DNA from: Hydrangea macrophylla
Taxonomy: Eukaryota > Streptophyta > Magnoliopsida > Cornales > Hydrangeaceae
NCBI GenBank assembly: GCA_033977485.1
Contig: CM066988.1
Location: forward strand, 53,877,649-53,941,648
Direction: 5' to 3'
DNA length: 64,000 nucleotides
The notes beneath the pieces are model-generated. The model worked only from the letters and a program-made list of their open reading frames with translations. It searched no databases and was not told the origin of the DNA. Each line of letters starts with the position of its first letter. Within the stretch, counting starts at the first letter, position 1. The translations under genes were made by a program, and so were the position numbers. Of this stretch, positions 55,024 to 64,000 are shown piece by piece.

Positions 55024-55246
55024 CCTTTATAGGCCAACTTGGGGAGGTATTTTGGATTTTAAAAAGTCTCTAATTGGTCCAAAATCCCGGAATAATCAAA
55101 ACTATGTCGTTTTATTTGTTGAAAATTTGAATTAAAACCCAAAAATTAATCAAAAATTACAAAAAAAAAATGAAAAATCACTCAAAGTGCTGCCGCGGCA
55201 CTTGGCCACTGCCACCGCGGCAGTGGGCCAGTGCGCCGCGGCAGTC
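55024..55246 (-). promoter_or_regulatory. H LTR promoter: GCCGCGGC palindromes plus TATA box
   Basis: Four CCGCGG-centred words (GTGCTGCCGCGGCAC, CTGCCACCGCGGCAG and GTGCGCCGCGGCAG among them) in 60 bp, isolated in AT-rich sequence, precede the TATA box by about 150 bp on the minus strand. Confidence 0.55.
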
Positions 55247-55867
55247 AACTCCCCCGTTGATCAGAAATTGCATTTTGGCCCCCCGAACTCCCGAAATTCG
55301 CGAAACGGCCCTATTTTGTCCAAAATTCACAGAAAATTCATACGAAATCCAAATTGAGATTGTGATATACCGTTGGAAAGGTATTGAGGCATAATTTCCA
55401 TAAAAAAAATAGTTTGGAGTTAGGTCACTTTGGACAGTTTTGCGGTATTCGCGATAAAAGCCGAATTGATCGCAGTTTTCACCTTCAGAAATTCAAAACA
55501 AATTCGTTTTAGATCTAGAAATTATGTGCGATATACCGTTGTAAAGCTATTGACCTCTAGTATTTGATAAAAATATTTCAACATCGAAAATGAGACTTTG
55601 ATTTTTGGTCAAACTTACAATCAAACAGTGCACTTCTAGGAAATTCTAGGAAGTTCTGGGAGCCTCCAAAGACTGACGTTTCCATCCGATTTTCTTTTAA
55701 AACATATTTTAAGACTTTTCACATGATCTAGGATGTTCTCGGAACTTTTGGGCGAATTCGGATGATTTTGGTCAAACCTTGGTCAAACTTTGGTCAAACC
55801 GGTCAACGGAGACTTTCTGGGAACTTCCGGGGGTCTCTGGGAGCTTACGATTTCAAATATTCATCTT

Positions 55868-56089
55868 TTAAAATACCTTTTTTTGTTTTGAATAACATCG
55901 AATGATTTTTGAGATTCTGGGCCAATCTGGAGAGTTTTGGGCTTTTAGGGGCATTTTGGTTATTTCTGCAAATTCTTTGACTTCTTGAGAGTTAGAGGCA
56001 ATCTCTGAAAATCTGATCTTTCTAATCATCGAGGTTTGACATGCTTGTGGCCTCCTAAATCTGTTAGCTGATAAAATGGGGTGTCTACA
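55868..56089 (-). other. LTR start region of H
   Basis: Start of the 3' LTR on the minus strand. The overlapping open frame (55868-56266) spans the LTR edge and polypurine tract and has no motif. Confidence 0.5.
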
Positions 56090-56103
56090 GTTTGCCCCTC
56101 TTT
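56090..56103 (-). promoter_or_regulatory. Polypurine tract of H
   Basis: The minus strand reads AAAGAGGGGCAAAC directly before the LTR start TGTAGACACC, the usual arrangement in Tat/Ogre elements. Confidence 0.85.
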
Positions 56104-56829
56104 GGCATGAACTTGCGAAGCAACGCATGTCGCAAGCGAGTGCCAAAGCTTTGAAGAGACAGGTCTTTTTGGAGGCTATGGATTTAGGATAAAAGCGTTG
56201 CAAAAGATGCAATGATGCTAAGGCTAGTATTGGTCGCGCTCTGCGTGAGCTACCTGCGTATCCCAAGGGGAATCAGACCAGGACGTAGTTCGGGGCACAA
56301 AGGAATAAATCAAACATGCACATACACAACAATCAAGCGGATGCTATGCTATCAGAGTGATATGCAATGCGTGGATGTGATATGAATTTTGTCCTGAGTC
56401 CTATCATGTCTAGTGTTCTGATCCTAGCTGGTGCTGTGGGGTGTACCATTCCAAGTGGACTTGTGTCATGCTTGTGTTGTGTTCTAAAGTGCTTGTGGTC
56501 CTAGTACATGTGTTCTGTATATTCGCCACTCTCAGTGGGCTTGGTGATTTATGCTTCGCTATGACTAATAGACTTTATGAAGGATCTCGACCCGAGGGGT
56601 CTTACCCAAGGAAGAGCGTTGCTGCTCAAAGTGACACTACGGTGCTCAAAAGAATGCTTATGGTGTGTTTGCCACTCCTAGTGGGCTTTATGATTTGTGT
56701 GTGCCGCGACCGATGGGTTATGTGTCATGTCATGCCCAATTTGTTGTGTTGGGTGAAGTGACCCTCTAGACTTGACTCGTGCTCCCCTTAATCACGATGC
56801 TGTGGACTCGGTGACTCTCAGATTCTCAA

Positions 56830-57460
56830 TAGTGCTTCTCAAATTTCAATGATGATCCTCAATTCTCAACGGTGCTTATGTTGATCCTCAATTCTTTGAT
56901 GGTGTTTCTTAATGCTTCAACGGTGTTCTTCAAATCTTAACGATGCTCCTCAAATCTTTAATGATGCTTTTCAATTCTTCTGATGTTCCTCAACACATCT
57001 GATGATCCTTCAACGATGCTTCTCAATACATCTGATGCTCCCCAATTCTTCAACAGTGCTTCTCAACTCTCCTGACGTTCCTTGATGCTCCAACAATGCT
57101 TCTCAACTCTCCTGATGTTCCTCGACACATCTGATGCTCCTCCTCAACAATGATCCTCAACACATCTGAAGCTCCTTCACTCTTCAAAGATGCTCCTGAA
57201 CAAATTTGATGCTCCTCAACTCTTCAACGATGTTCCTTCACATATCTGATGCCCCTCAATACATCTGATGCTCCTCAACAACACACTTGGACTTTGAACC
57301 CTAAACACCTCAACAACACATCTTATCAAAATATCTGGACTCTGAGCCCTAAAACACATCTTATCAACACTCCTCATCAACACATCTGGACTCTGAGCCC
57401 TAAAACACCTCAACAACACGTCTCATCGACACACCTCATCAACACATCAGCAATAGTTTC
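56830..57460. repeat. Degenerate CTCAACACATCTGATGCTC repeats in H
   Basis: More than twenty imperfect units built from CTCAACACATCTGATGCTC, CTTCAACGATGCT and CTCCTCAACAACACATCT. No coding sense; the frames here are repeat-driven. Confidence 0.75.
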
Positions 57461-57660
57461 TTGGTGTTGGCGATATTTCCTCCGATCAGCCATCTTGAGA
57501 AATAACTATCGGTTTGTACTTTGCAACCACTTACGAGTTTATGCCACTCGTACCTGGGACACTTCTCATGTTGCGACCTTGACTGGCGTAGTAATAATGT
57601 TTGGTACTTCTGCTTATATCCAAAGTTTTTTTATATATATAATTAGGAATCACCTTTAAC

Positions 57661-58074
57661 CCACACATTTGAGACCATCAGGACAATTGGACTTAACAGG
57701 AACGACAAGGAAAGTTGGGTTAGTTTGTATGAAACCTCAATCTCTGACACACTTATGATCAGATTACTACTGACTCAGATAAAGAAGGATTGACTTGGAC
57801 ATGAAATTCTCAACTTGCCACGATCCAATGTGCCTTCATCATGAATGATGTACCGCTCATCTTTTATGTTCACTCCTCATCTTAATATGTCAGCACTTTG
57901 GTGATAAATCTGGTTTTTGAAAATTCCTCCCTATTGATCTAATCAATTCTCTACTTCTCCTCAGAAGTTCTTTGGATTAGTGCCTTGGCTTTTAGAATAA
58001 AAGATGCTCCATTTCAAAATTTTCAAAACAACTTGGTGACTTGAAAACTCGCCCTTGGTGTGAAGGGATCGTGT
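57661..58074. other. H internal spacer
   Basis: No gene or repeat is recognised in this stretch. Confidence 0.5.
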
Positions 58075-58300
58075 TAGGCAAATGGAGTTTGCCCCTAGTT
58101 TGAGGTGTACGAAGTGGAATTCATAGGCAAACGAGGTGGGTGATCGAAGTTTGCCCCTAGTTTGGAATGATGGTTTATTGGAAGTTTTGGGCAAACGAGG
58201 TAGGTGACCGAAGTTTGCCCCTTGTATGAAGGGTAGATAGTAGAATTCAGGCAAACGAGGCGAGTAGCCGAAGTTTGTCCCTAGTGTGGAAGGTGATTTT
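58075..58300. repeat. GCAAACGAGG / GAAGTTTGCCCC tandem repeat in H
   Basis: Four units of about 60-70 bp, each with GGCAAACGAGG(T/C)(G/A) followed by CGAAGTTTGCCCCTAGT. GTTTGCCCC echoes the polypurine tract region at 56090. Confidence 0.75.
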
Positions 58301-58486
58301 CTGGCTTGAGGCAAGGACCGTGACTTTAATCTCTCAAATGCTCCTAACTTTTGCCTAGGCACTAGTGAGGTGACCTAGCGAGCTCTTTTCTCTCTTTTGT
58401 TATTGCTCACCTTGAATTTAGCTCTAATTTTTGCCTAGGCGTCCTTTTGGATTTGTGACCTAGCGAGCCATCCTTCTTTTCTTTTT

Positions 58487-59135
58487 GAAAGTCTGCCTAC
58501 GTACCCCCGAACGGGGATCAGGTTCAACGTAGTTTGGGCCAAGGCCTTTAAAGAAGAAGGGTTAATATTGATGGTATCAACTGAACCGATGCAGTTGCCT
58601 ACGTATCCCCGAGTAGGAATTAGGTTGAGCATAGTTCAAGGGAAGGCTTGCAGGAAATTGGTTTGATTGTGATGGTGTCGACCGAACCGATGCGGTTGCC
58701 TACATATCCCCGAGTGGGAATCAGGTCGAGCGTAGTTCAAGGTGAGGCTTGAAGGAAATTGGTTTGATTATGATTGTGTCGACCGAACCGATGCGGTTGC
58801 CTACGTATCCCTGAGTGGGAATCAGGTCGAGCGTAGTTCAAGACAAGGTCTTGATTATGATGGTGTTGATCGAACTGATGTGGTTGCCTACGTATCCCCG
58901 GGTGGGAATCAGGTCGAGCGTACTTCAAGGCAAGGTCTTGAAAGAAATTGGTTTGATTATGATTGTGTCGACCGAACCGATGCGGTTGCCTACGTATCCT
59001 CGAGTGGGAATCAGGTCTAGCATAGTTCAAGGCAAGGTCTTGATTATGATGGTGTTGACCGAACAGATGTGGTTGCCTACGAATCCCCGAGTGGGAATCA
59101 GGTCGAGCGTAGTTCAAGGCAAGGTCTTGAAAGAA
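58487..59135. repeat. GCCTACGTATCCCCGAG tandem repeat in H
   Basis: Seven units spaced 87-105 bp (near 58497, 58593, 58698, 58800, 58888, 58990, 59077). Each contains GTTGCCTACGTATCCCCGAG and AATCAGGTCGAGCGTAGTTC. The GGGGATACGTAGGC word is characteristic of untranslated regions of plant Tat/Ogre elements. The repeats keep one frame on both strands, giving misleading repetitive ORFs (58737-59177). Confidence 0.9.
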
Positions 59136-59221
59136 ATTAGTTGAGGGTTTTTCAAACCAATCGTCAAAGGAGTTCAAACTTAGGTCACTTGTGGTAGCCT
59201 TGAATAAGAAGATTCAGTTTT

Positions 59222-59268
59222 AGTGTCCCTTTCTTTTCTTTTCTTTTCTTTTCTTTTCTTTTTTTTTC
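59222..59268. repeat. (TTTTC)n microsatellite
   Basis: About eight TTTTC units. Confidence 0.9.
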
Positions 59269-59269
59269 T

Positions 59270-60278
59270 GAGGATTGATTCTTTTCACTTTCGCCTAGCC
59301 AATCAATTTTACTTTTCATGTAGTTGATTTTTGTGAGATCTTTTGATCACAATTTTGAAATTCTGGAATGTGCACGTCAGCTCTCGGGATTTATGTGTGG
59401 TCATTCTGAGCCTTTGAAATGTGATCTAGGCATGTTTTTATGATGTACCTTGAAGCGTACAATTCTCTCATTTGTAAAATCATTTTGACTAGCTAGGGTC
59501 GGACCTTGGAAATCAATACCTTTTCAGCTTTAACTTTTGCCTAGGAGCCCTTTCGGGTTTTCAACCTAGCAAGCTTTTCTTTTTCTTTTTTTTCTTCCTT
59601 TTCTTACTTTCCTTTTTTTTAAAGTGGAGATGAAACTCACTGAAATGTTTGGATACCATCAAGGACTAAGTCTGCATTGCTTCTAATCAGACAGATTGCA
59701 TGGCTCCCAATTAGATTGGGCTTAAGACTTCGAAATGGTGGGAAAAGGGTATTGGGCAAGCCCCAAGTCAATTTCAAGTATGTCTTTTTGAGATTTGAGC
59801 AAAAGCATCTTTTAAATTCTTAAAGTAAGACTATTCAATTCTCGGCTCTTCATCAGTGCTAGCGTGAAATCGACTTTGACCTTTTCAGGGTTCTTTTTTT
59901 TTGTTTGATGCAAAAATTTATTAGCAGAGTAATATCCATGGTAATTTGAAAAGTGACATTTTCAGTTCAGCAATTCATGCACTTATGACTATACACATCA
60001 GATTAAGCAAAATGAGATTTCATTCCATCAGAAGAGAAGGATTACATTACTTGACACAACAACTCAATGACAGACACACTTGACCACAAGACTAAACTTG
60101 AAATATACTCAAAACATAGGACAGACTCGACTTGGTCTCAAATGGAGTGTCTTTGTGACCCATTTATTATTATTGTTTTTTTTTTTAGCAAATGTTCCAA
60201 ACACTATCGCTCCACTGCACGGATTCAACATTCATGGGTGTCAATGAAAGGGATCATTTGAAAGGATAGGCCATGGGC
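59270..60278. other. H internal spacer between gag and repeats
   Basis: No gene is supported. It contains another TTTTGCCTAGG ... ACCTAGC(A/G)AGC motif at about 59525-59570, related to 58350-58470. Confidence 0.5.
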
Positions 60279-61547
60279 TTAGGTGGCATGGGGTTGAATG
60301 GGTGGTGGCTCGATGATTCCTCGATCAATGAGGTCTTGGATATCATGGCGGAGACGTATGCACCGGTTGGTGTCATGGCCTGGGCCTTGGTGGTAGGCAG
60401 ATCGTTTGGACAAATCACATTTAGGTGGTGGGGGATCGGCACGAGGCTGAAGGAGTTGGAGGTGTCCCTCTTTTAGCAAGCGGCCGAAGGCTACGGAGGG
60501 GGAGATATCTAGCTTGAAAAATTCATGGGGTACCCTATTTTGGTAAGGGCGGCTAGGTGAGCTGGTTTGGTTTGTGAGCTGGTATGGTTGGGGAGAATAG
60601 GCCATGGGTTGGTTACTAAGGGCGTTGACATCCGAAGGGTTTCGGGAGTAGTCGGGCCTCTTGGACTTGCTTTGTGATTCTTCATTCTTGATTTTCCCTT
60701 CCCTGATTGCATCCTCAATTCTAGTCTCAATCTTAAACAGTTCTTCAAATGTTGAGATGGACTGGTAGAATAGTTTCTCATAGTACAACGGTTGTAGATT
60801 CTTGATCAACATCCAGACTTGTTCCTTTTCGATTGGTCAGTGGGTCATTTGGGCAACTTTGTTCCTCTATCTGCTCAAGAATGCAGTGAAGGACTCATTG
60901 AAGTTCTGCCAGGTAGTCTCCAGATCCCGAATGGTGACATCGAGCTCTTGGTTATAGGAGTAATGATCAACGAAGACCTGGACTATATCTTCCCAAGTCC
61001 GCGTCTTAGAAACCTCCAAGGTCAGGAACCAGGATAGAGCAGACTTGGTGAGGGTTTGAGTGAACAACATTGCAATGTGCTCATGGGTGCAACCCATTGA
61101 TTGGAAAACACTCATGCAGAACTTTACGTGGCTCTTCGGATTCCCAGTTCCATCAAAATGATCAATTTCGGGCATGTTGAAGTTCTCAGGTAACTTTAAT
61201 TTGTTGGGCTCAAACAATTCTTCTAGATCTAACATGTAATCGTCGGCCCCCTTACTCTTTCTCAGTATGTTCTCAAGCTTGTCGACCTTATCCAGTTTTT
61301 CATGAATTTTCTTATTAAGTGCAGGTGGTGGGGCCCCATTGAACTAATCATCATCTACATTATTCTCGGGAGGTGGTGCAAACCCAGGCGGTGGTGGTAG
61401 TATAAACCCCGGTGGCGGTAAGAACCCAGGTGGGTATTGTGGCTGTTGTTGTTTCAGTTCTTCCATAAAGGCTAAAACTTGGGCCAACCGGTCAGACTGT
61501 TGGTTGATCATTTCTGTCATTCTTGCCTCCAAACCTTCTGGATCCAT
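60279..61547 (-). pseudogene. Tat/Ogre-type gag of H
   Basis: One frame of about 423 codons runs from the ATG at 61547 to 60279, with three in-frame stops. N-terminus: a short coiled coil (MINQQSDRLAQVLAFMEEL) and a Pro-rich PPGFxPPP stretch. Capsid: MPEIDHFDGTGNPKSHVKFC, LFTQTLTKSALSWFLTL and DLETTWQNFNESFTAFLSR. C-terminus: SAYHQGPGHDTNRCIRLRHD and IQDLIDRGIIE, the modified zinc motif typical of Tat/Ogre gag. No other protein of the element is found. Keeping one frame with only three stops suggests modest age. It may supply particles or may rely on gag from autonomous relatives. Confidence 0.88.
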
Positions 61548-61899
61548 AAAGCTGACTTTCGGCTGAGTGATTCTGACAAGGTGACTCCCTAATCCTCTGA
61601 CTCACAAATGCATATCCTGGGTGCTCAAAAGTTGTACTGACATATAGGTGTGAAAAGACTGTGTCAGACTTTTAACAGTGATGATTGAGATGACAACTAT
61701 AGTGAAAAGTGAGGACTGACTCATGTACAGACCGACTATCACCGTGTATGCGGACTGATGAAGCAAACATGCAGATGCAAAGCCCTAATCTACATGATGC
61801 CCCTACTCCTAACAGTTAACAGTTAAGCAAGTAAGGTCCTAGCCATATAGAGTGTGCTAACTTTTCTTTCCAGTATGATCACCAGGGGATAATAGGGGT

Positions 61900-62465
61900 T
61901 TCCAGGATATTTCGAGAAGTTTGGATAGAGTTTGTGGGAGAAACTGGTGTTTTGGGAAATATAGGATATCTGAATGGAGTTTCTGGGAGAAACTGATTAT
62001 ATCTGGGTATTTCTGGGTGTTTTGGAAATTTTTGGGAAATCTAAGTGGAGTTTCTGGTTATGTCTGGGAGTTGGGCAGAGTTTCTAAGATATCTAGATAG
62101 AGTTTTTGGTAGAAACTGATGTATTTTGGGAAATCGAAGTTTCTGGGAGAAACAGGTATTTTGGGTATTTCTGAGAAATTTGGACAGAGTTTCTGGGAGA
62201 AACTGTTATTTTGGGTATTTCTGAGAACTTTGGACAGAGTTTCTAGGAGAAACTGGTATTTTGGGAACTTCTGAGAAATTTAGACAGGGTTTCTGGGAGA
62301 AATTGGCATACCTGGGAATTTCTGAGTGTTTTGAAAATTTTTAGAAAATCTAAGTGGAGTTTTTGGGAGAAACTGGTACATTTGGGAATTTCTGGAAAAT
62401 TTAGAAAAAGTTTCTGAGAGAAACTGTGATATCTAGATGAGTTGGGCAGAGTTTCTAGGAGAACA
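61900..62465. repeat. GTTTCTGGGAGAAAC hairpin array in H leader
   Basis: About ten copies of GAGTTTCTGGGAGAAACTGG with small changes, each able to fold into a short hairpin (GTTTCT / AGAAAC). They are separated by about 30-60 bp of TATTTTGGGAATTTCTGAG-like spacer. The array lies between the primer-binding site and gag. Confidence 0.85.
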
Positions 62466-63085
62466 GGTGTATATGACAGGAGCATGTGATGGTGATCATA
62501 CTGTCTAGCAAGTTTTCATACTCCTATGTCTTAGGACCAACAAACAAGATTTGCGGTGTATATCTTTGTAGGCATGGAGCAGACATCCTTATCATGGTGC
62601 CTAGACATGTCAACTCAATGTAATCACATGTGGTGATTGCCTTGAGAATCATAAGAAAGAGGTTCTGTTCTATGCCACATAAGCATCTACACCGTGCAGG
62701 TATTCCCGTCAGGGCATACAACAGTTATATCAAATTGTCCTATCTGAAAAGATAAATGAACAGTCCTATGAAAGGTTCTATAGGAATCTATATGCAAAAG
62801 CTGGGTTTAGTCAAAGAGGGTCCGTTGACGAGAGTTCCAATATACCGTCAGAGAGACAGTACGGAAGTGTTTACTCTTTTTCATATACCTTGGAAGGTAC
62901 AGTATCAACGGTGACTTATGCTCTGGCATAGCAAGACCTGAACAATGTCAGCGCCGCGTTTCAAACACAGTCGGAGGGGGGAAATGCAAGAGTGCAATGC
63001 GGTGAACCAGACGCAGTAGAAAGATGATTTTAAGGATGTTTCTTATGAGTCAAACCTCTGTATTATTTTGTTTTGAAAATAAATA

Positions 63086-63103
63086 TCCCCAGCAAAGTCG
63101 CCA
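63086..63103 (-). promoter_or_regulatory. Primer-binding site of H
   Basis: The minus strand reads TGGCGACTTTGCTGGGGA, three bases inside the 5' LTR. It resembles the tRNA-Arg-type site used by Ogre/Tat elements; the tRNA identity is from memory of the family. Confidence 0.75.
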
Positions 63104-63106
63104 CAT

Positions 63107-64000
63107 TGTGGACACGCAAAATTCCACTTTTTGCTGTTTTTGTTTGAAATTTGATTTGGATCAAAGAAAGGAAATGGTCTGTTGAAAACAGATACAGAGT
63201 CGCCACTTGGTCTTTAAGGAACCAAGAAACCTAATTTTGACTCACCCAAACAGATAAAGGCACCGACCCTTCATAACCAAAGAACTTGGCTCGGGGTTTT
63301 GGTACGAGAGGAAGGAGCCTTTGTCGCGACTAAAACACCCTCAACTCGCCCCCGTCTTTCGACAGGCCTCAATTAGCATCCAAATAATCATCTTATACTA
63401 TGTATGGTTCGACAATTAATACTATGATAGTATATTACATCACATACGAAACTTGAAATGGAAGATCTAAAGACAAAATATCATTCATAAGATCTAAGCC
63501 AAGTATCACACAATGCAAAGTGAAAGATCACACGAATAAACCTAGGAAAAATCGTCTAATCACATATCAAGTAATAAAGTTTTCCTAATCTAAGGGGACA
63601 TGAATTGTTCTTGAAACAAATAAATAAAGAAATCGAAATATGCTTAGCAAGCTAGTATGATGCATGTTAATCTTTGAGAAAAGAAGATCTCTCAATCCCC
63701 GGGATGGATGAGAAAGGAGGATTAGATCGAGGGGAAGCATGAACGTGTGATCATGATCATTCCTTATAATCTTCTTAGATTAGGAGTTACAAAAAAAAAA
63801 AACCCAAATCTTGCATGAATGCAATGTATGTGTCTAGAATGTGCCAAGGTTATAGTGTGTTTTGTGTTCATGGATTCCTAGAATTACTTAGAAATCTAGA
63901 ATGTGTATGAATGAATGAAGGAGATCATCATGGGATATGTACAAATGTAGCATGAACTACTTCCTAAGACATGAGCTAATTTGGAGTGCATGTAAGCATC
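63107..64000 (-). repeat. 5' LTR of H, cut by the window edge
   Basis: Matches 52830-53730 closely, with scattered single-base differences and a few small indels. About 2.3 kb more should follow outside the window. Confidence 0.9.

Larger units (their letters stand above)
52830..56089 (-). repeat. 3' LTR of H
   Basis: 3260 bp from TGTGGACACG to GTGTCTACA. It has a minus-strand TATA box (CCTATAAAGG, 55024-55033) and an array of GCCGCGGC palindromes upstream of it (55187-55246). No gene; the ORF at 54020-54247 is unremarkable. Confidence 0.88.
52830..64000 (-). mobile_element. Tat/Ogre-type Ty3/gypsy element H (gag only), runs off the window
   Basis: The 3' LTR (52830-56089) and start of the 5' LTR (63107 onward) share TGTGGACACGCAAAATTCCA and at least 890 bp of near-identical sequence. 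The minus strand has the primer-binding site TGGCGACTTTGCTGGGGA, a long leader, a Tat-type gag, then about 4 kb of repeats with no protease, RT or integrase before the polypurine tract. It is therefore a non-autonomous derivative. It interrupts the integrase of I. The target duplication cannot be tested because the right end is outside. Confidence 0.88.

Noticed and set aside
58737..59177. Repetitive proteins on both strands
   Set aside because: They arise from the 87-105 bp tandem repeat in H, which happens to lack stops in several frames.
61900..62465. Heat-shock element cluster
   Set aside because: TTCTGGGAGAA has five bases between TTC and GAA rather than the two required for TTCnnGAA.

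Overview
The window is a stack of plant transposable elements. No intact host gene is visible. AT-rich sequence, chromovirus, Athila and Tat/Ogre Ty3/gypsy elements, a Ty1/copia element, a CACTA terminus and a fragment of a plant-type EF-1alpha gene point to a flowering plant, probably a eudicot. The species cannot be named from the sequence.

Layout, left to right. 1-1561 is the right end of a CACTA transposon that carries a rearranged scrap of the EF-1alpha gene. 2603-2784 is a foldback MITE with a 9-bp target duplication. About 4080-6556 is a decayed intron-containing transposon gene. 6587 to about 14206 is a minus-strand Ty1/copia element (C) with one full LTR and one truncated LTR. From about 14207 there is a plus-strand Ty3/gypsy chromovirus (I) that has been broken open three times. 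A non-autonomous Athila-like element (K, 14265-21456) sits in its 5' LTR. A minus-strand chromovirus (G, 23497-47458, perfect 5-bp target duplication ACTTT) sits just after its primer-binding site. A minus-strand Tat/Ogre-type element (H, from 52830 past the end of the window) sits in its integrase. G itself holds a minus-strand Athila element (J, 29431-43957). Element I therefore reads 14207-14264, 21457-23496, 47464-52829.

Almost all coding regions are interrupted by stops, frameshifts or deletions. Two exceptions stand out. In J, downstream of pol, two introns with consistent phase link three exons into an intact predicted 280-residue reading frame. In K, the internal region carries a private protein-coding region with no recognisable gag or pol domain.

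The strongest unexplained signal is regulatory. Arrays of short, CpG-containing palindromes (core TTCGATCGATCGAA or CCAATCGATTGG) lie immediately upstream of the predicted TATA boxes of four elements from different lineages (C, K, J and I). A second array lies about 300-800 bp downstream of each TATA box. The same two-array layout recurs inside J, in front of its third open reading frame, which suggests an internal promoter. G and H carry analogous arrays built from different palindromes (TCGCGCGA and GCCGCGGC).
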